NCBI GenBank assembly: GCA_934047225.1
Contig: CAKOHE010000025.1
Span: 467,001-531,000 of the forward strand
Source: Ypsolopha sequella
Lineage: Eukaryota; Arthropoda; Insecta; Lepidoptera; Ypsolophidae
Direction: 5' to 3'
Length of the DNA stretch: 64,000 nt
Part shown: one piece after another, positions 42,710 to 53,515 of the stretch
Layout of the letters: each line of letters opens with the position of its first letter
Position numbering within the stretch: the stretch's first letter is position 1
Position numbers and translations under genes: made by a program
Notes under the pieces: generated by a model
Told to the model about the DNA's origin: nothing
The model's input: the letters and a program-made list of their open reading frames with translations, nothing else
Databases searched by the model: none

Positions 42710-43334
42710 AGCTGACCCGGTGAACTTCGTATCACTTACCTCTTAATATAAACCATATGCATTTCAGAGCCGGTAGCTTTATAAAGGCATCATCAGATAG
42801 TCTAAGTATCGGCTCCATAGTGGGCGGAAAGAGTGGGCAAATCACGCACACATGTCCAGCTTAATGTTCATAATTATTTTGCATGAGACATTATATTAGA
42901 CTATAGACACTTATGTTAACAAATAAGGTACCAGCCTATTTTTTTGTCTGTATCGATTACGCCACATTACTAAACGTAATAGTAGAATAGTAACTTGGCA
43001 ACACTGACTGTCAGTGTCACTTTCAAAACTATTTTTCAGAAGTTATAGTTAACTTTTCACAATGCATTGTACCTTTTGTAAAAAGTGGATAGAACAGCAG
43101 AACAACAAAAGTACCTACCTGTCCTAATTGCACAAAAAAATTGTTAAGATGCGACGAATTTTTCACAATAACCGCTGATACCTTCAAGTTTTGTATAAAG
43201 TGCGGTCACAATTTGAGCCGAATAATACGAATTAATAGGGCTAAGGAACAAAAAAATCGAGTGAAACAACACCTGTATTAAAACCGAAGTTCTTTTCAAC
43301 AAAGCCATCATCATCATCTGTGTCATCATTTGAA
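42710..43334. mobile_element. Left part of the 'TAGCTGACCCGG' interspersed repeat
   Basis: TACTAGCTGACCCGGTGAAC at 42706-42725 follows a (TA)n run, the usual edge of a common arthropod RTE-associated repeat. The matching far edge lies at about 46876, so the element was probably split by LINE-C and other insertions. Confidence 0.45.
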
Positions 43335-45115
43335 GGAATGAATGAATGAATGAATACACACTTTATTGTACACGGTCAAATAAAAAATTGAGTACAGAGT
43401 TTTGAACACACAATGTTGTACAAGGCCGGACTTATCACTTAAAGCGATTTCTTCCAGCCAACCTTTGGGTGGTGAAGAAAGTATTATTTTACGTAATGTG
43501 GAGGGGGATACCAATTTACAAAATACATAAATAAAAGAAGAATCAAAACCAATAAAGTGAATATACATAATGCCTAATATATAATATACTCCTATCCAAC
43601 AAAACTTACACAATATATTTTATGTTTGATACATACATATCGTATACATACAAATAAATAAAAAAAAACAATAATAACTACTTAATATACTCTTAATATA
43701 CTATATATATAAATATCAATAGACTGAGTGATGAAGTGAGACTACCAACCTAAAGAAACTTCATGATGTGATTTTAAATTCTTTTTAAATATCGCCAATG
43801 AAGGCGATATACGTATCTTCGTGGGTAAATCATTCCACAGACGAACGGCCTTGACCGAAAAGGACTTCCCATAAGCAGCAGAATTGTGCTTGGGAATACT
43901 AAGAAGGCTATTTTCCTTACAGCGTAAGGAATTGACGAGATTGTATTTAATACGAAGATATTCAGGTGCGGAGGGATCGTTTAAAACGTTGTATAGAAGA
44001 CTTAAGATATGAGTATTCCTACGAAGGCGAATTGGGAGCCACTTTAGACGAGCACGAAATTCTGAGACGTGATCATACTTCCGCAATCCGAAGATAAAGC
44101 GAATGCACAAGTTTTGGAGACGTTCGAGTTTGCTCAGCAGCTCCTCAGTTATGTCTAAATAGCTTACATCCGCGTAATCAAGAATTAGGAGCAGTAGAGA
44201 CTGTGCCAGCATAACTTTAGTTTGGAATGGAAGAAAGAACTGCAGCCGTTTGAGTGAATGGAAAGCTCCAAGCACTTTCTTACTAACTGCTCCTACTTGA
44301 GGAGCCCAAGATAACGTGTTATCCATAAGGATACCTAAATTTTTAACACAATTGGTAAATGGGATCACTATATTGTCATACTTAATTTTCGTCACAACAT
44401 TCAAGTCCAACTGTGCTAGTATTCTGGGAGTACCAAATATAATAGCCTGTGATTTATTTGGATTGAGCACCAAACCAAACGATTTTGTCCATTCGGAGAT
44501 GATGTTCAGGTTATCGTTAATCAAGTCAATAGCAGTATTAATATCGCCAGGTTCAGTGCCTGTATAAAGCTGCAAATAATCGGCATAAAGGTGATAAAGA
44601 GATGAAAGATGACTAGCCAGGATATTAATAAAAAGGGAGAAAAGTAAAGGAGATAAAACGCCACCTTGTGGGACGCCAGCAAGTACCGGACACCAGTCTG
44701 AAGAACCAGTATCAGTGCGAACACACTGCTGACGACCTTTAAGGTATGACTCGAACCAAGCAGTTGCTGTCGGAGATACGTTAAGCGAGCGTAGGATACT
44801 TAACATAATGTCAAAGTCAACGGTGTTAAACGCGTTGCTAAAATCTAACAACGTAACAACAGTGATTTTATGATTATCCATATTTTCTCTTATGTCGTCA
44901 GTGATCTTAATAAGAGCACTGACCGTGCTTTGTCCTTTACGAAATCCGGATTGGAAGGGATTGAGGAGTTTGTTACAGGAGAGGTATTCACAAAGTTGTT
45001 CATGAACAAGTCGTTCAAGAACTTTTGACAGCAGGGGAAGGATTGAAATAGGGCGGAACTGAGATAAAATGGTAGGAATAACATTTTCAGAACTTAATTT
45101 AACTGCCGAAGGACT
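43335..45115 (-). mobile_element. LINE-C: 5'-truncated non-LTR element
   Basis: The 3' end is marked by an (ATTC)n tail (plus GAAT repeat, 43335-43355). A 3' UTR of about 390 bp and a reverse-transcriptase ORF follow; the 5' end is lost near 45115. Related 3' pieces occur at 42.0-42.1 and 46.9-47.0 kb. Confidence 0.8.
43742..45115 (-). pseudogene. LINE-C reverse transcriptase with a mutated catalytic box
   Basis: About 458 codons. The first Met is 44881, but the frame is open to about 45115 and includes QFRPISILPLLSKVLE and FQSGFRKGQSTVSAL. It then shows LDFSNAFNTVDF and GVPQGGVLSPLLFSLF, and LYADYLQLY where YADD is expected. The second catalytic Asp is therefore Tyr, which should abolish polymerisation. 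It ends SHHEVSLGW. The clade looks CR1-like/Daphne-like, by inference. Confidence 0.85.
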
Positions 45116-45557
45116 AAAGGATTTGGATTAGATTTAAGAAAGTCATGAGCACAACATCGGCAATATTCTGGTTGTCCGAGTCACCGAGGCCTTCCGCCAC
45201 GCCGTCAAATCCTGGCGAGCCAAGTCAAGACATCTTTAGCAGGCCTGGTTCGCCTTTGCTGTTAGATTAATTGATATGTTACCGATTCAGGTGCCAATCG
45301 CGGAAATTTTTGAAAATATGGTTCCTACCTTAAAGATTGATTAATATAGTCTTTAATAAAAAAATATTTGAATTGTATCAAATTGATTTTTATTTCAGAT
45401 ATATATGTATTAGTAACAACATTTATACCCAAATGCACGACACCGCGTACTCATGCATGTGGCGTGGGCCGACAAAATTGTCATTTTTCCCATATTGTCT
45501 GTATGAATAAAAATTCATAGCACTGAATTTTTTGTTGGTTTCAGCACCTGTAATCAA
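45116..45557. other. Non-coding stretch
   Basis: Mixed sequence between LINE-C and the Helitron fragment; nothing recognised. Confidence 0.3.
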
Positions 45558-45995
45558 TTAATCAACCATCCCAAAAACTAATGAGTCTAATGGATCAGGT
45601 GGTGGGACTAATTGTGGCAATTTTACTTTACCACCAGCACAACATAATCCTGCAGATTCACCGCTGTATTTTAAAGCTTTACAATGTTGACAAATGATTG
45701 ACATTTCTCCAATTCTTACAGATATGTCGGCACTATAATCTATTTCCGGATCGTAGGAGAATGCTCCTCGTGCCAGGTTCACAGGAACATTGCGTCTACG
45801 GAATCGATCTTTTTCATTTTCCCGTGCTCGCTGCTGTTGTGATCGATGTGCCCGAACTCGTTCAATTCTATGCCTATTACCCACTTCATTGTAATTCACT
45901 TTAGAACGCAAATGTGCCATACCAATACGACTGTTATCATTATCAGTCTCTCGCTGGTCATCAGTGCGATTAGCGCGTGAGGTAGCTCGTCGCAC
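45558..45995 (-). pseudogene. Helitron replicase-helicase fragment (N-terminal zinc region)
   Basis: The 145-aa frame ends with CQHCKALKYSGESAGLCCAG and GKVKLPQLVPPPDPL, the conserved Cys-rich segment upstream of the helitron-like domain in Helitron Rep/helicase proteins. It is preceded by an Arg/Asn-rich stretch. It is cut before the Rep catalytic motifs, so no function remains. Confidence 0.8.
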
Positions 45996-46619
45996 ATTCG
46001 ATCAACTTCAACGACCTATGTTAGGTTTTATGTAATGTTTTCGTGCACTAATAATGGTAACTATAATGGTGATAGAATGACAAATCAAGTTTTGAATCTT
46101 TTTTTCAGGCGTTAAAAACATAATGTGTGCGGGTAATAGATAAATTGTATGCAATTCCGTGCATTCTGAAACTTGACTGCTGTTAAAGTAAAATAACTGA
46201 CACAATCCAATGTGATTTTCTAAAATAATCGTTAAAATATTTAGATTTTTTGAGGGTTTGACAATTTTATAATTGCTAAATACTAAGAAAAATGGAAGCA
46301 GTTTGATCACAGAAAACTGTGACGTCATAATGTAAAACCTCATACCGGGGCGTTTTGACATTCGATAAAGTGCTGATTTGATTTTTAGTAAAGTACCCAA
46401 TTCAGATCGTATAAAGCGAACTTTACTGTTTCAAAGTATATTTCCATAGCCTCCTTTGGAGGTAAAGGAGGCTATGATATTTCTGAACGCACCCAACACA
46501 ACAACCAAGTGTCATTATAGTGTCATTATTTTACATGTTTTAAATCTAAATACGCGATAATCAGACTATTATGGATATATGTTGTCGATTCCAAACCCTT
46601 ACTTAATCTAGATCTACAT
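45996..46619. other. Non-coding stretch with a strong hairpin
   Basis: The main feature is a perfect 13-bp stem at 46445-46457/46464-46476 (CATAGCCTCCTTT arm, 6-nt loop). Otherwise AT-rich and unassigned. Confidence 0.4.
46445..46476. repeat. Perfect hairpin, 13-bp stem
   Basis: Arms CATAGCCTCCTTT and AAAGGAGGCTATG with loop GGAGGT. It could be a Helitron 3' hairpin, but no CTRR end follows and it lies on the 5' side of the Helitron coding fragment. Confidence 0.6.
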
Positions 46620-46876
46620 GTAATTATTCCTAGAATACCGAACCGACGCGACGGGGCGAACATCAAATGTTTGACAGGTAAGAACAGTTTGTATGGGAAA
46701 ATAAAATTGTCGTTTTTAGTATTTTCCTCGCAATTTTTCCACATTTTCTCATCGTTTAAACCTTCCCCGGAGTTCCACAAATATTTCAAGACTAAAATTA
46801 GCCAAATCGGTTCAGCCGTTCTCGAGTTTTAGCGAGACTAACGAACAGCAATTCATTTTTATTATATAGAAGATAG
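46620..46876. mobile_element. Right edge of the 'TAGCTGACCCGG' interspersed repeat
   Basis: The segment around CAGCCGTTCTCGAGTTTTAG and ACGAACAGCAATTC followed by a short TA-rich end is the usual terminus of this repeat. It pairs with the left edge at 42706. Confidence 0.5.
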
Positions 46877-46911
46877 ATACATTTAAATATCAGTATAATA
46901 AGGGTAAATAA

Positions 46912-47010
46912 GTGACGAGACTACCAACCTAATGAAACTTCATAGTGAGATCTGACTTTCCTCTTAAATATCGCCAAAGACGTACTAGTCGTACTTGACC
47001 GATTTTTTAT
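46912..47010 (-). pseudogene. LINE-C-like C-terminal scrap
   Basis: Encodes LAIFKRKVRSHYEVSLGW and stop, matching the last residues of LINE-C (LAIFKKNLKSHHEVSLGW). No more of the ORF is recognisable. Confidence 0.7.
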
Positions 47011-47535
47011 TTTCAAAACCATATAAAGTTTATTAAACTCGTTTCTCTGTTTATTACTTTTCAATACTACCCATATATATTTTCTTTCATGCTTGTCAAA
47101 CATATTTTGTATACAATGGTATCGATTCGGTGTAGCACGGTTTAACTTATTTGACAGGACTAAACTTAATTTAAGCTTTCTATCCTTTTCTTTCTGTATC
47201 GGAAAGACAAAGACAGGACGCTTAAAATAAGGTTAGTCCTGTCAAATTAATTAAGTTGTGTCGCGCCGAATCGATACCAATGGCTTTCCTATGTTTAATA
47301 ATTATTAACTCGTGGTGAAAGTAAAGTACAGCGAGGCGTAGGAAGACAACTTCCAGACTGATAATGTCCAGAATGATAACTTCCAACTGCCTAGACTGAT
47401 AATGTTGTTACATTACGTACGACACGACACATCTTCGAGTTGTTACCTCATTCATGCATTTTTATGCGAATCAGCTACCAAGTGTTACATACTCGTAGAT
47501 TAGGTTACATGACTTCTTAGGGAGAAGATGGGAAC

Positions 47536-47781
47536 TTGTATAATACAAAAAAAGCATTCTGGTCCTCTAAAAAGATTGTTTTGCATGAATCACATTATGA
47601 TTCTGTTCTAATGCCGTCTATTTTGCAAGCGTGCAAAAACCCTGACTCTATCCTACTTTCAAATCATTTTGATTCACCCAAGTCGGCCTTTTTAGATCCC
47701 CTGTATGTCGATGTCGTAAAAATATTTTCCCAAGATGATGATTTCACTGATAAGGAAATGCACAAGCGAAGCTTTGATTAA
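47536..47781 (+). CDS. Small hypothetical ORF (81 aa)
   Basis: Starts MYNTKKAFWSSKK and ends KEMHKRSFD. The composition is not strongly AT-biased, but it matches nothing I know, has no adjacent coding neighbour, and may be chance or an exon scrap. Confidence 0.15.
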   Translation: MYNTKKAFWSSKKIVLHESHYDSVLMPSILQACKNPDSILLSNHFDSPKSAFLDPLYVDVVKIFSQDDDFTDKEMHKRSFD

Positions 47782-48146
47782 TCAAATAAGCTAAGCATCT
47801 CACAGTTGTAGCTCTAACGCCTGTTTGATATTAAGAAATAAGAGCTCTTAAATATGGGTCCGTTTCGCCAAACATGCTCTCGCGTTTGGACAATTTAGCA
47901 TATTAAAACAAAATATTTTTAACAAATAAAATTTGCGTAGGTAGTTAAGGGGTTGAACTACATTATAGTTTTTCAGATTTGACACAACCATCACAATCAT
48001 TGAGAAAAAAAATCGGAAAGGTCAGTAAAATCACGGAAAACGTAATTTGGCTTTGGAACTAGTATGATCAGTCTACTGATCTAACTACAAACTAAAATAT
48101 TTTTTATAGAGCAAAGAAATGAAACTAGCCTTTACAGATTTTTATA

Positions 48147-48283
48147 ATTTTTTATTTCCTTTCGTTATTTTAAAAGAAATACTCAAACATTCTACAGAAT
48201 TCATTTCCTGTACAGAAAAATTACGCAAAAAGAATTTGGAAGTTTGTGTATTTCTTTTTAAATAGCGAAAGGAAAAATATATT
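48147..48283. repeat. Small palindromic (MITE-like) element
   Basis: The arm around TTTCCTTTCG...AAAAGAAATAC at 48157-48190 recurs inverted at about 48248-48280, with a roughly 55-bp centre. No coding capacity. Confidence 0.55.
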
Positions 48284-48317
48284 AATATTTTATATGAATA
48301 AGGTACTTTGAACTATT

Positions 48318-49357
48318 TACGTCAACAAGGCACTGGATCAAGTAATAAATTGGCTCAAAAATAATAATTTGAAAATAAATGTTAACAAAACCACGTTTAT
48401 TCAATTTAGGACATATCAAGCACAACATTTTAAATTAAATATAGAATACAACAATCAATTAGTAGAAGAGGTTGACCATACAGTTTTTCTAGGTATTAGT
48501 ATCGACAAAAACCTAAATTGGAAACAGCACATTGAAAAGGTTTGTAGTAAATTAGACCGATTTGTGTATGCCCTGAGACGCCTTAGGAATACTGTATCCC
48601 AAAAAGCAGCAGTTACTGCATATCATGGGTATGTGTCCTCAGTCCTTAATTATGGCTTGATACTGTGGGGAAACTCTGTTGCAGTGGAAAAAGCATTTAA
48701 AGTGCAGAAAAAATGCATACGAGCTATCTGTGGCGCTGGATATTTAGACACCTGCAAACCACTGTTTCAGAAATTAAAAATTCTGCCCCTACCTTGTATG
48801 TAAATAAGAGAAATTTGTTTGTTTGTTGCCCAACATAAATATTATTTTGACAAAAACGCAGATGTGTTCAAAAAACAAACAAGAAATAAAGATCGTTTAT
48901 ATTTTCCCAACTGTAAGTTAAATATTTTCAAAGAAAACGTGTTCATTATGTGTATTAAAATTTATAATAAGCTGCCAGAAGAATTCAAGAACATGCCTTT
49001 GAAAATGATGAAAAGGAAACTAAATGTCTGGCTACTAAACAAATGTTTTTATGACATTAGAGAGTATTTAGATCCTACGACCTGATGACATGAAATATTA
49101 ATAATAAGATGACATACCTATTTGAATCAATATAATAAATATCAATTTAGAATATTTTAGTTTCATAATATAATAATGTACATAGATAACGTAAATTAAC
49201 TTTTTTGCATGTATATTTTAATATTTGTATACTGTATAGTACAGTAAAATATGAAGAGGCCAAACTGTAGATATATTTTTAAGATCTGTATCGGTACCCA
49301 TATTTATACAAATAAACTTTTCATTTCATTTTCATTTCATTTCATTTCATTTCATTT
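48318..49357 (+). pseudogene. LINE-D: 5'-truncated LINE, RT thumb to C-terminus
   Basis: The frame is open from about 48318 (ALDQVINWLKNNNLKINV) through TTFIQFRT, VFLGISIDKNLNWKQHI, YGLILWGNSV and CIRAICGAGYLDTCKPLF to a stop at 48803. It resumes in another frame from 48819 (HKYYFDKNADVFKK to LDPTT). It is therefore frameshifted or stopped once near 48800. The 3' end has a (TTTCA)n tail at 49320-49357. It looks Jockey/CR1-like by inference. Confidence 0.8.
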
Positions 49358-49670
49358 AAGAAAAATATATTTCAATTTGAAACAAAAAAAAATATATTTT
49401 TTCTGTTTGCAACGCCAAATTACATTTTTCGTGATTTTAGTGATCTTTCCGATTTTTTTTCCTGATGCTTGTGGTACTCTTGTGAAATCTGAAAAATTAT
49501 GATGTAGTTCAACTCCTTCACTACCTACACAAATTTTATTTGTTAAAAATATTTTGCTAAATTGTCCAAACGCGAGAGCATGTTTGGCGAAACTGACGGT
49601 TAAAAGTCAGTCGCTTAGCGCAAAGTGCAAAGCTTAACTTTGTATTTCTTGTTTAGAAGTTAAAAATTTA

Positions 49671-50305
49671 AAAACCGGCCAAGTGCGAGTCGGACTCGCG
49701 CATGAAGGGTTCCGTACCATTATCTATAATAAAATAATACAGATCGCGCCAAACTTCTACTCCGCTCGGAAGTTGCTCTTCCCAAGAATGGCCCATACAT
49801 TTTGTTCCTGCTGATGCGAATTGCCACGTGTTTAGAGGGGACAAAAAGTTTGGCGCGATCTGTACTCGTTAACTTGTAAAGCCTTCTTAGCTGTGATAGT
49901 TTTACTTTTAATTTCGTTACGTATACTACTGCCTTGATTTTTAACGTCTCCAAATACAACCGTTTCGCCAGCAGGGGGGGGGGGGGACACTTGACTCTAG
50001 CAAAAATTAACACTTTTACCCCTAATATTTTAAGTTACCTATCCAACGACACCCCAGGCCCACACTAGGGGATAGACGAGAAAAAAAATAATCATCCCCA
50101 CTTTACGTGTAGGGGAGATACCCTAAAAAAAATTTTTTTTTCAAAATTTTACTGTACCACTTTATCGGCGTAATAAATATGTATACCCATGCCAAATCAC
50201 AGCTTTCTAGTACTAATAGTCTCTAAGCTAAGCCGCGGGCAGACAGACAGACGGACATGGCGAAACTATAAGGGTTCCTTGTTGTTGACTACGGAACCCT
50301 AAAAA
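49671..50305. mobile_element. Lepidopteran-type interspersed repeat ('GGCCAAGTGCGAGTCGG')
   Basis: It starts AAAACCGGCCAAGTGCGAGT and ends ACGGAACCCTAAAA. Inverted pieces GAAGGGTTCCGTA (49704) and TACGGAACCCT (50290) lie near the ends, with CAGACAGACAGACGGACATG before the end. This is a very common moth/butterfly repeat; its class is not certain to me. It carries a nested mini-element. Confidence 0.7.
49738..49864. mobile_element. Tc1/mariner-like MITE (127 bp) nested in the above
   Basis: Perfect 19-bp inverted termini TACAGATCGCGCCAAACTT at 49738-49756 and 49846-49864. Counting the outer TA as target duplication leaves ends beginning CAG, as in Tc1/mariner elements. Confidence 0.7.
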
Positions 50306-50420
50306 CATTTTGGTGTGTAGCAGTTGACGCGAATAGTTCAGTATTAGCAGATAATATAAAGTATTAGTGAGGTTTACAAAGCATGACTTTTAAATTTAAT
50401 GCACAATTAGTCATGATCAG

Positions 50421-50650
50421 CCCCCCTATTCTATATCTTTAGTTGCCAACTGAACGAGGTGCCTATCATCAAAAACATAGATAAAAACTGAAATTTCAAA
50501 ATTGCCTTTAGTGGGTATTGAACTATTAACAATCTGTGTCGTCACTTCAAGTGCGAAAATATCCTTAGGACATCGGAATTCGATAGTATATCTATGTTTT
50601 TGATGATAGACACCCAGTCCAGAAGGCAACTAGAGATACATAATAGGCCC
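50421..50650. mobile_element. MITE-like element, about 230 bp
   Basis: Inverted termini of about 65 bp: the CTATT...TAGTTGCC and CTATCATCAAAAACATAGAT stretches recur inverted at 50588-50650. The interior encodes nothing convincing. Confidence 0.65.
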
Positions 50651-52261
50651 ACTGGTCCAAACAAAGTTAAAACAGCATTTAAGTTACTTCAGTTTTGTTA
50701 TTTATAGTTCATTCAAAAAACAAATTATATAGTGTCTTTATCCAGATTTATCTTTTTTTTTTGCTGTCACCAGGCTTGCCTGGTGGCAGTCCAAAGCCAG
50801 GCCGAATCGACCGACTTAACAAAATTAAATTCGTGATTATAAAATAGCTAGCTAACTAATTTTAAAAAGTAATCAACCCTTCTGAGCTGTCTGTTGAACT
50901 AAGTAAATTCTATGACCTAAACGCGCCTGCGTCGAAGCTACGGCGTAGAGGGTCTACGAAGCGCTTGCTACAGGCGTAGCGTTTAAGTTTAATTAAGGCG
51001 CTACGGAAAAAAATCAGTTTGACAACCAATTTAAATATGAAATATTTGAATGCATATTAAAGCAAAGGGATTTCACATTTATTTATTAATCCAAAGCGAC
51101 GTGAAATAAATCACTTTATCCGCATATCAACTCAATTAATACCCAAAAGCAACAATAACAGATATAATCATTAATTTGTTCTAGTTTCTTAGAGCGTGGC
51201 GCCATCTAACATTCTGAGCTCATTTCTGTTTACGGCTTTACCGGTACTCAATTGCTACTCGTGCGGTCGCTTTATGTCTCTGCCATCGTGGAGATTGCCG
51301 CTGACCTACAACCATTGCAGTGCGGGTGATGAGTGGGACGGCGGGCTTTTCTTCGATGGTACATTTTAATGTCTTGCTTTGTTTAAATATTTATTTATAA
51401 TTCTGTCGCAACTATGGATGAAAGAGCGAATTTCTCCTACTACAGGTGAAAACTTAAAAGGAGAATTCGACAACAAAAACTGTTAAATATGCAATAAATA
51501 AATGATTTTGATTTGAATAATATTTATATATTAACCTACATACATTTTAGTAGCTATATGTGTTTCACCGATGCAAGTGCCCGTTTGCTTCTCACTTCTT
51601 GAGCTCCACATCATGATGTTTACATTTATTATCCACATGTATTTATTTTTGTGTCGCAGACCTGTCGAACAAGGCGGTGCGCGTGAGCACGACGCGGCAC
51701 TGCTATGGCGTGTGCTCAGACCCGCGAAAACTGTCAAAATAGCATGTCGGTGACGGTGTCGCGAACCCATATTTTCCCTACTAAAAATCGCTCAACGCAC
51801 TTAAAGAAGTTTTCACTTCGAAAAAATTGTGTTTGTCTGTACTAAGAGAATTACGAGTTTTTTTAATAAAAATAATGAAACAGATAATTTTTAAAACTAG
51901 ACAAAATTATTGAGTCATTTTGGAATCAAAATCTGATGATAGTTAGGCAACAATTATATGAACAACTTTTTACAAAATTCTAGGAATCAGGTTTATCTAT
52001 GGACTAAGAAAATATGACCACGTATTTCGGTACGCCCCTAGTCTAAACTCAAAAAATCTTTTCTTACGTAAGAAAATCTTTAAAATGCATTGTTTTTGAA
52101 AAAAATTGCACTTCACACAAACAGAAACAATCATATTTTATGCCATTTTTGCAGTTTTAGATGGAAAAATATATGCATCAAACTTTGTTTAGCATATCCG
52201 TATTTACCTGTGAAATGGATATTTCCCATCATTTTTTAGGTGATTGTTCGGATATTTCGAT
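50651..52261. other. Mostly non-coding stretch with one exon-like island
   Basis: AT-rich. It holds a palindrome CACCAGGCTTGCCTGGTG near 50768-50785, GC-richer patches at 51180-51360 and 51650-51770, and otherwise nothing assignable. Confidence 0.35.
51660..51742 (+). other. Candidate terminal exon of an unrecognised host gene
   Basis: A pyrimidine-rich tract ending GTGTCGCAG (51651-51659) is followed by a GC-rich segment. In one frame it reads (D)LSNKAVRVSTTRH then CYGVCSDPRKLSK and stop. The composition contrasts with the AT-rich surroundings. I do not recognise the protein; it may be chance. Confidence 0.25.
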
Positions 52262-53515
52262 ACAGAATAAGAATAAAAATAAGAATAAGAAGGAATTTAT
52301 TCGCTGCAATAACAAGTAAAAAATAAAATAAAGTAGATTAAAAAATTAACAAACACAACACAAACATACACAATGATCAGTAACACAATAACAATAAAAA
52401 CAAGAGATGTTGTGTTGAGGCAGCGAAAAAGGTCTGACTCAGGACAATGCGATTTAAAAAAAAAATCTCAGTGCCCTGGTATTATGTCAGGCCTGTTATC
52501 ACACAGAAGGCTTTAAAGAACCGATGCAATACTCTTATTTATTATGTTAATAAATAACATTATACATATAATATACTCGTACATAAATTACTTACTTCCA
52601 TTACAACATGAATATTAAATTAATATTGTTGTGTATAAAGATCACATATAAACATACTATATACATAGAAAAAGAAAAAAGAAGAAACAGCTAACGAATT
52701 AAAATGGCAAGAATATAACTTGAATGAATACAAATAAATTGATGGCAAGGGACAACTAAAAACAATTAACATTACGGCAACGATTTTTGGATTGTCAAGA
52801 GATGTTGAAACAGTTTCCTTTTAAATGAGGTCTTAGTTTTGCTATTTCTCACAGGCGGTGGTAAATTATTCCAACATTTCGTTGCCGCGTATTTAAAACT
52901 CCCACGAAAAGCTTCACTTTTGAAATGTTGAAGAGTGAGCTTGAAAGCCGCCCCCCTAGTGTTATGCTTGACCAATGTATTTTATCAAACAAATATTGTG
53001 GTGTTTTAGTTCTAACTACCTCGAAAAGCAAAGTAGCTAGGTGAAGATGTCTTCTCTCGTTCATCTTTAATTGGTTGGCGTTGTTTAGATACGGTGTTAC
53101 GTGTGTTCGAGCTGGTATATTGTAAGAAAAACGAGCGCATGCATTTTGTATACGTTGCAATAACTTTTGTGTCTTTTTGAATAAGCAAGGGCCATAGACT
53201 GTATCGTAGTAATTCAGTTTGGACAAAACCAAGGACTCCGCCAGATTTACTCTTAAGTCTTTGCTGAGGAAACCGCGTATCTTGTAAAGCACTTTCAACC
53301 GATAAAAACAACTTCGAAACACCTCAGTCACATGTGGCTCAAAGGTAAGTCTGCAATCTATTCTGACTCCAAGATTTCGGGCTTCATAGACACGTTCCAC
53401 GGAGACCCCACCTATACTGACAGCCGGATTTATAGATTCAACCTGAGCAATTCTGGTCCTAGTACCCAGAATAAGGTATTTAGATTTTGTAGGATTTAGC
53501 ATCAGTAACAAGATA
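52262..53515 (-). mobile_element. LINE-E: 5'-truncated relative of LINE-A
   Basis: The 3' end is marked by an (AATAAG)n-like tail at 52265-52292, then a 3' UTR of about 480 bp and the RT C-terminal region. It is truncated at about 53515. Confidence 0.75.
52772..53511 (-). pseudogene. LINE-E ORF2 C-terminal part
   Basis: Residues from LNPTKSKYLILGTRTR through NLGVRIDCRLTFEPHV, CFYRLKVLYKIRGFL, QNACARFSYNIPARTHV to CWNNLPPPVRN match LINE-A throughout. The reading moves between two frames near 52950, so at least one frameshift is present. It lacks the endonuclease and the RT catalytic motifs. Confidence 0.82.

Larger units (their letters stand above)
47861..49593. mobile_element. Long-terminal-inverted-repeat element split by LINE-D
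   Basis: About 195 bp at 47861-48055 is repeated in inverted orientation at 49402-49593 (shared text includes TTTCGCCAAACATGCTCTCG and AAATCGGAAAG). No transposase is visible. The interior holds a small palindromic element and a LINE. The target duplication was not found, so the superfamily is open. Confidence 0.7.

Noticed and set aside
45698..45904. Plus-strand ORF opposite the Helitron fragment
   Set aside because: It is antisense to the convincing Cys-rich Helitron frame and has no domain of its own.
46445..46476. Helitron 3' terminus
   Set aside because: The hairpin is strong, but no CTRR follows and it lies on the 5' side of the Helitron coding fragment.
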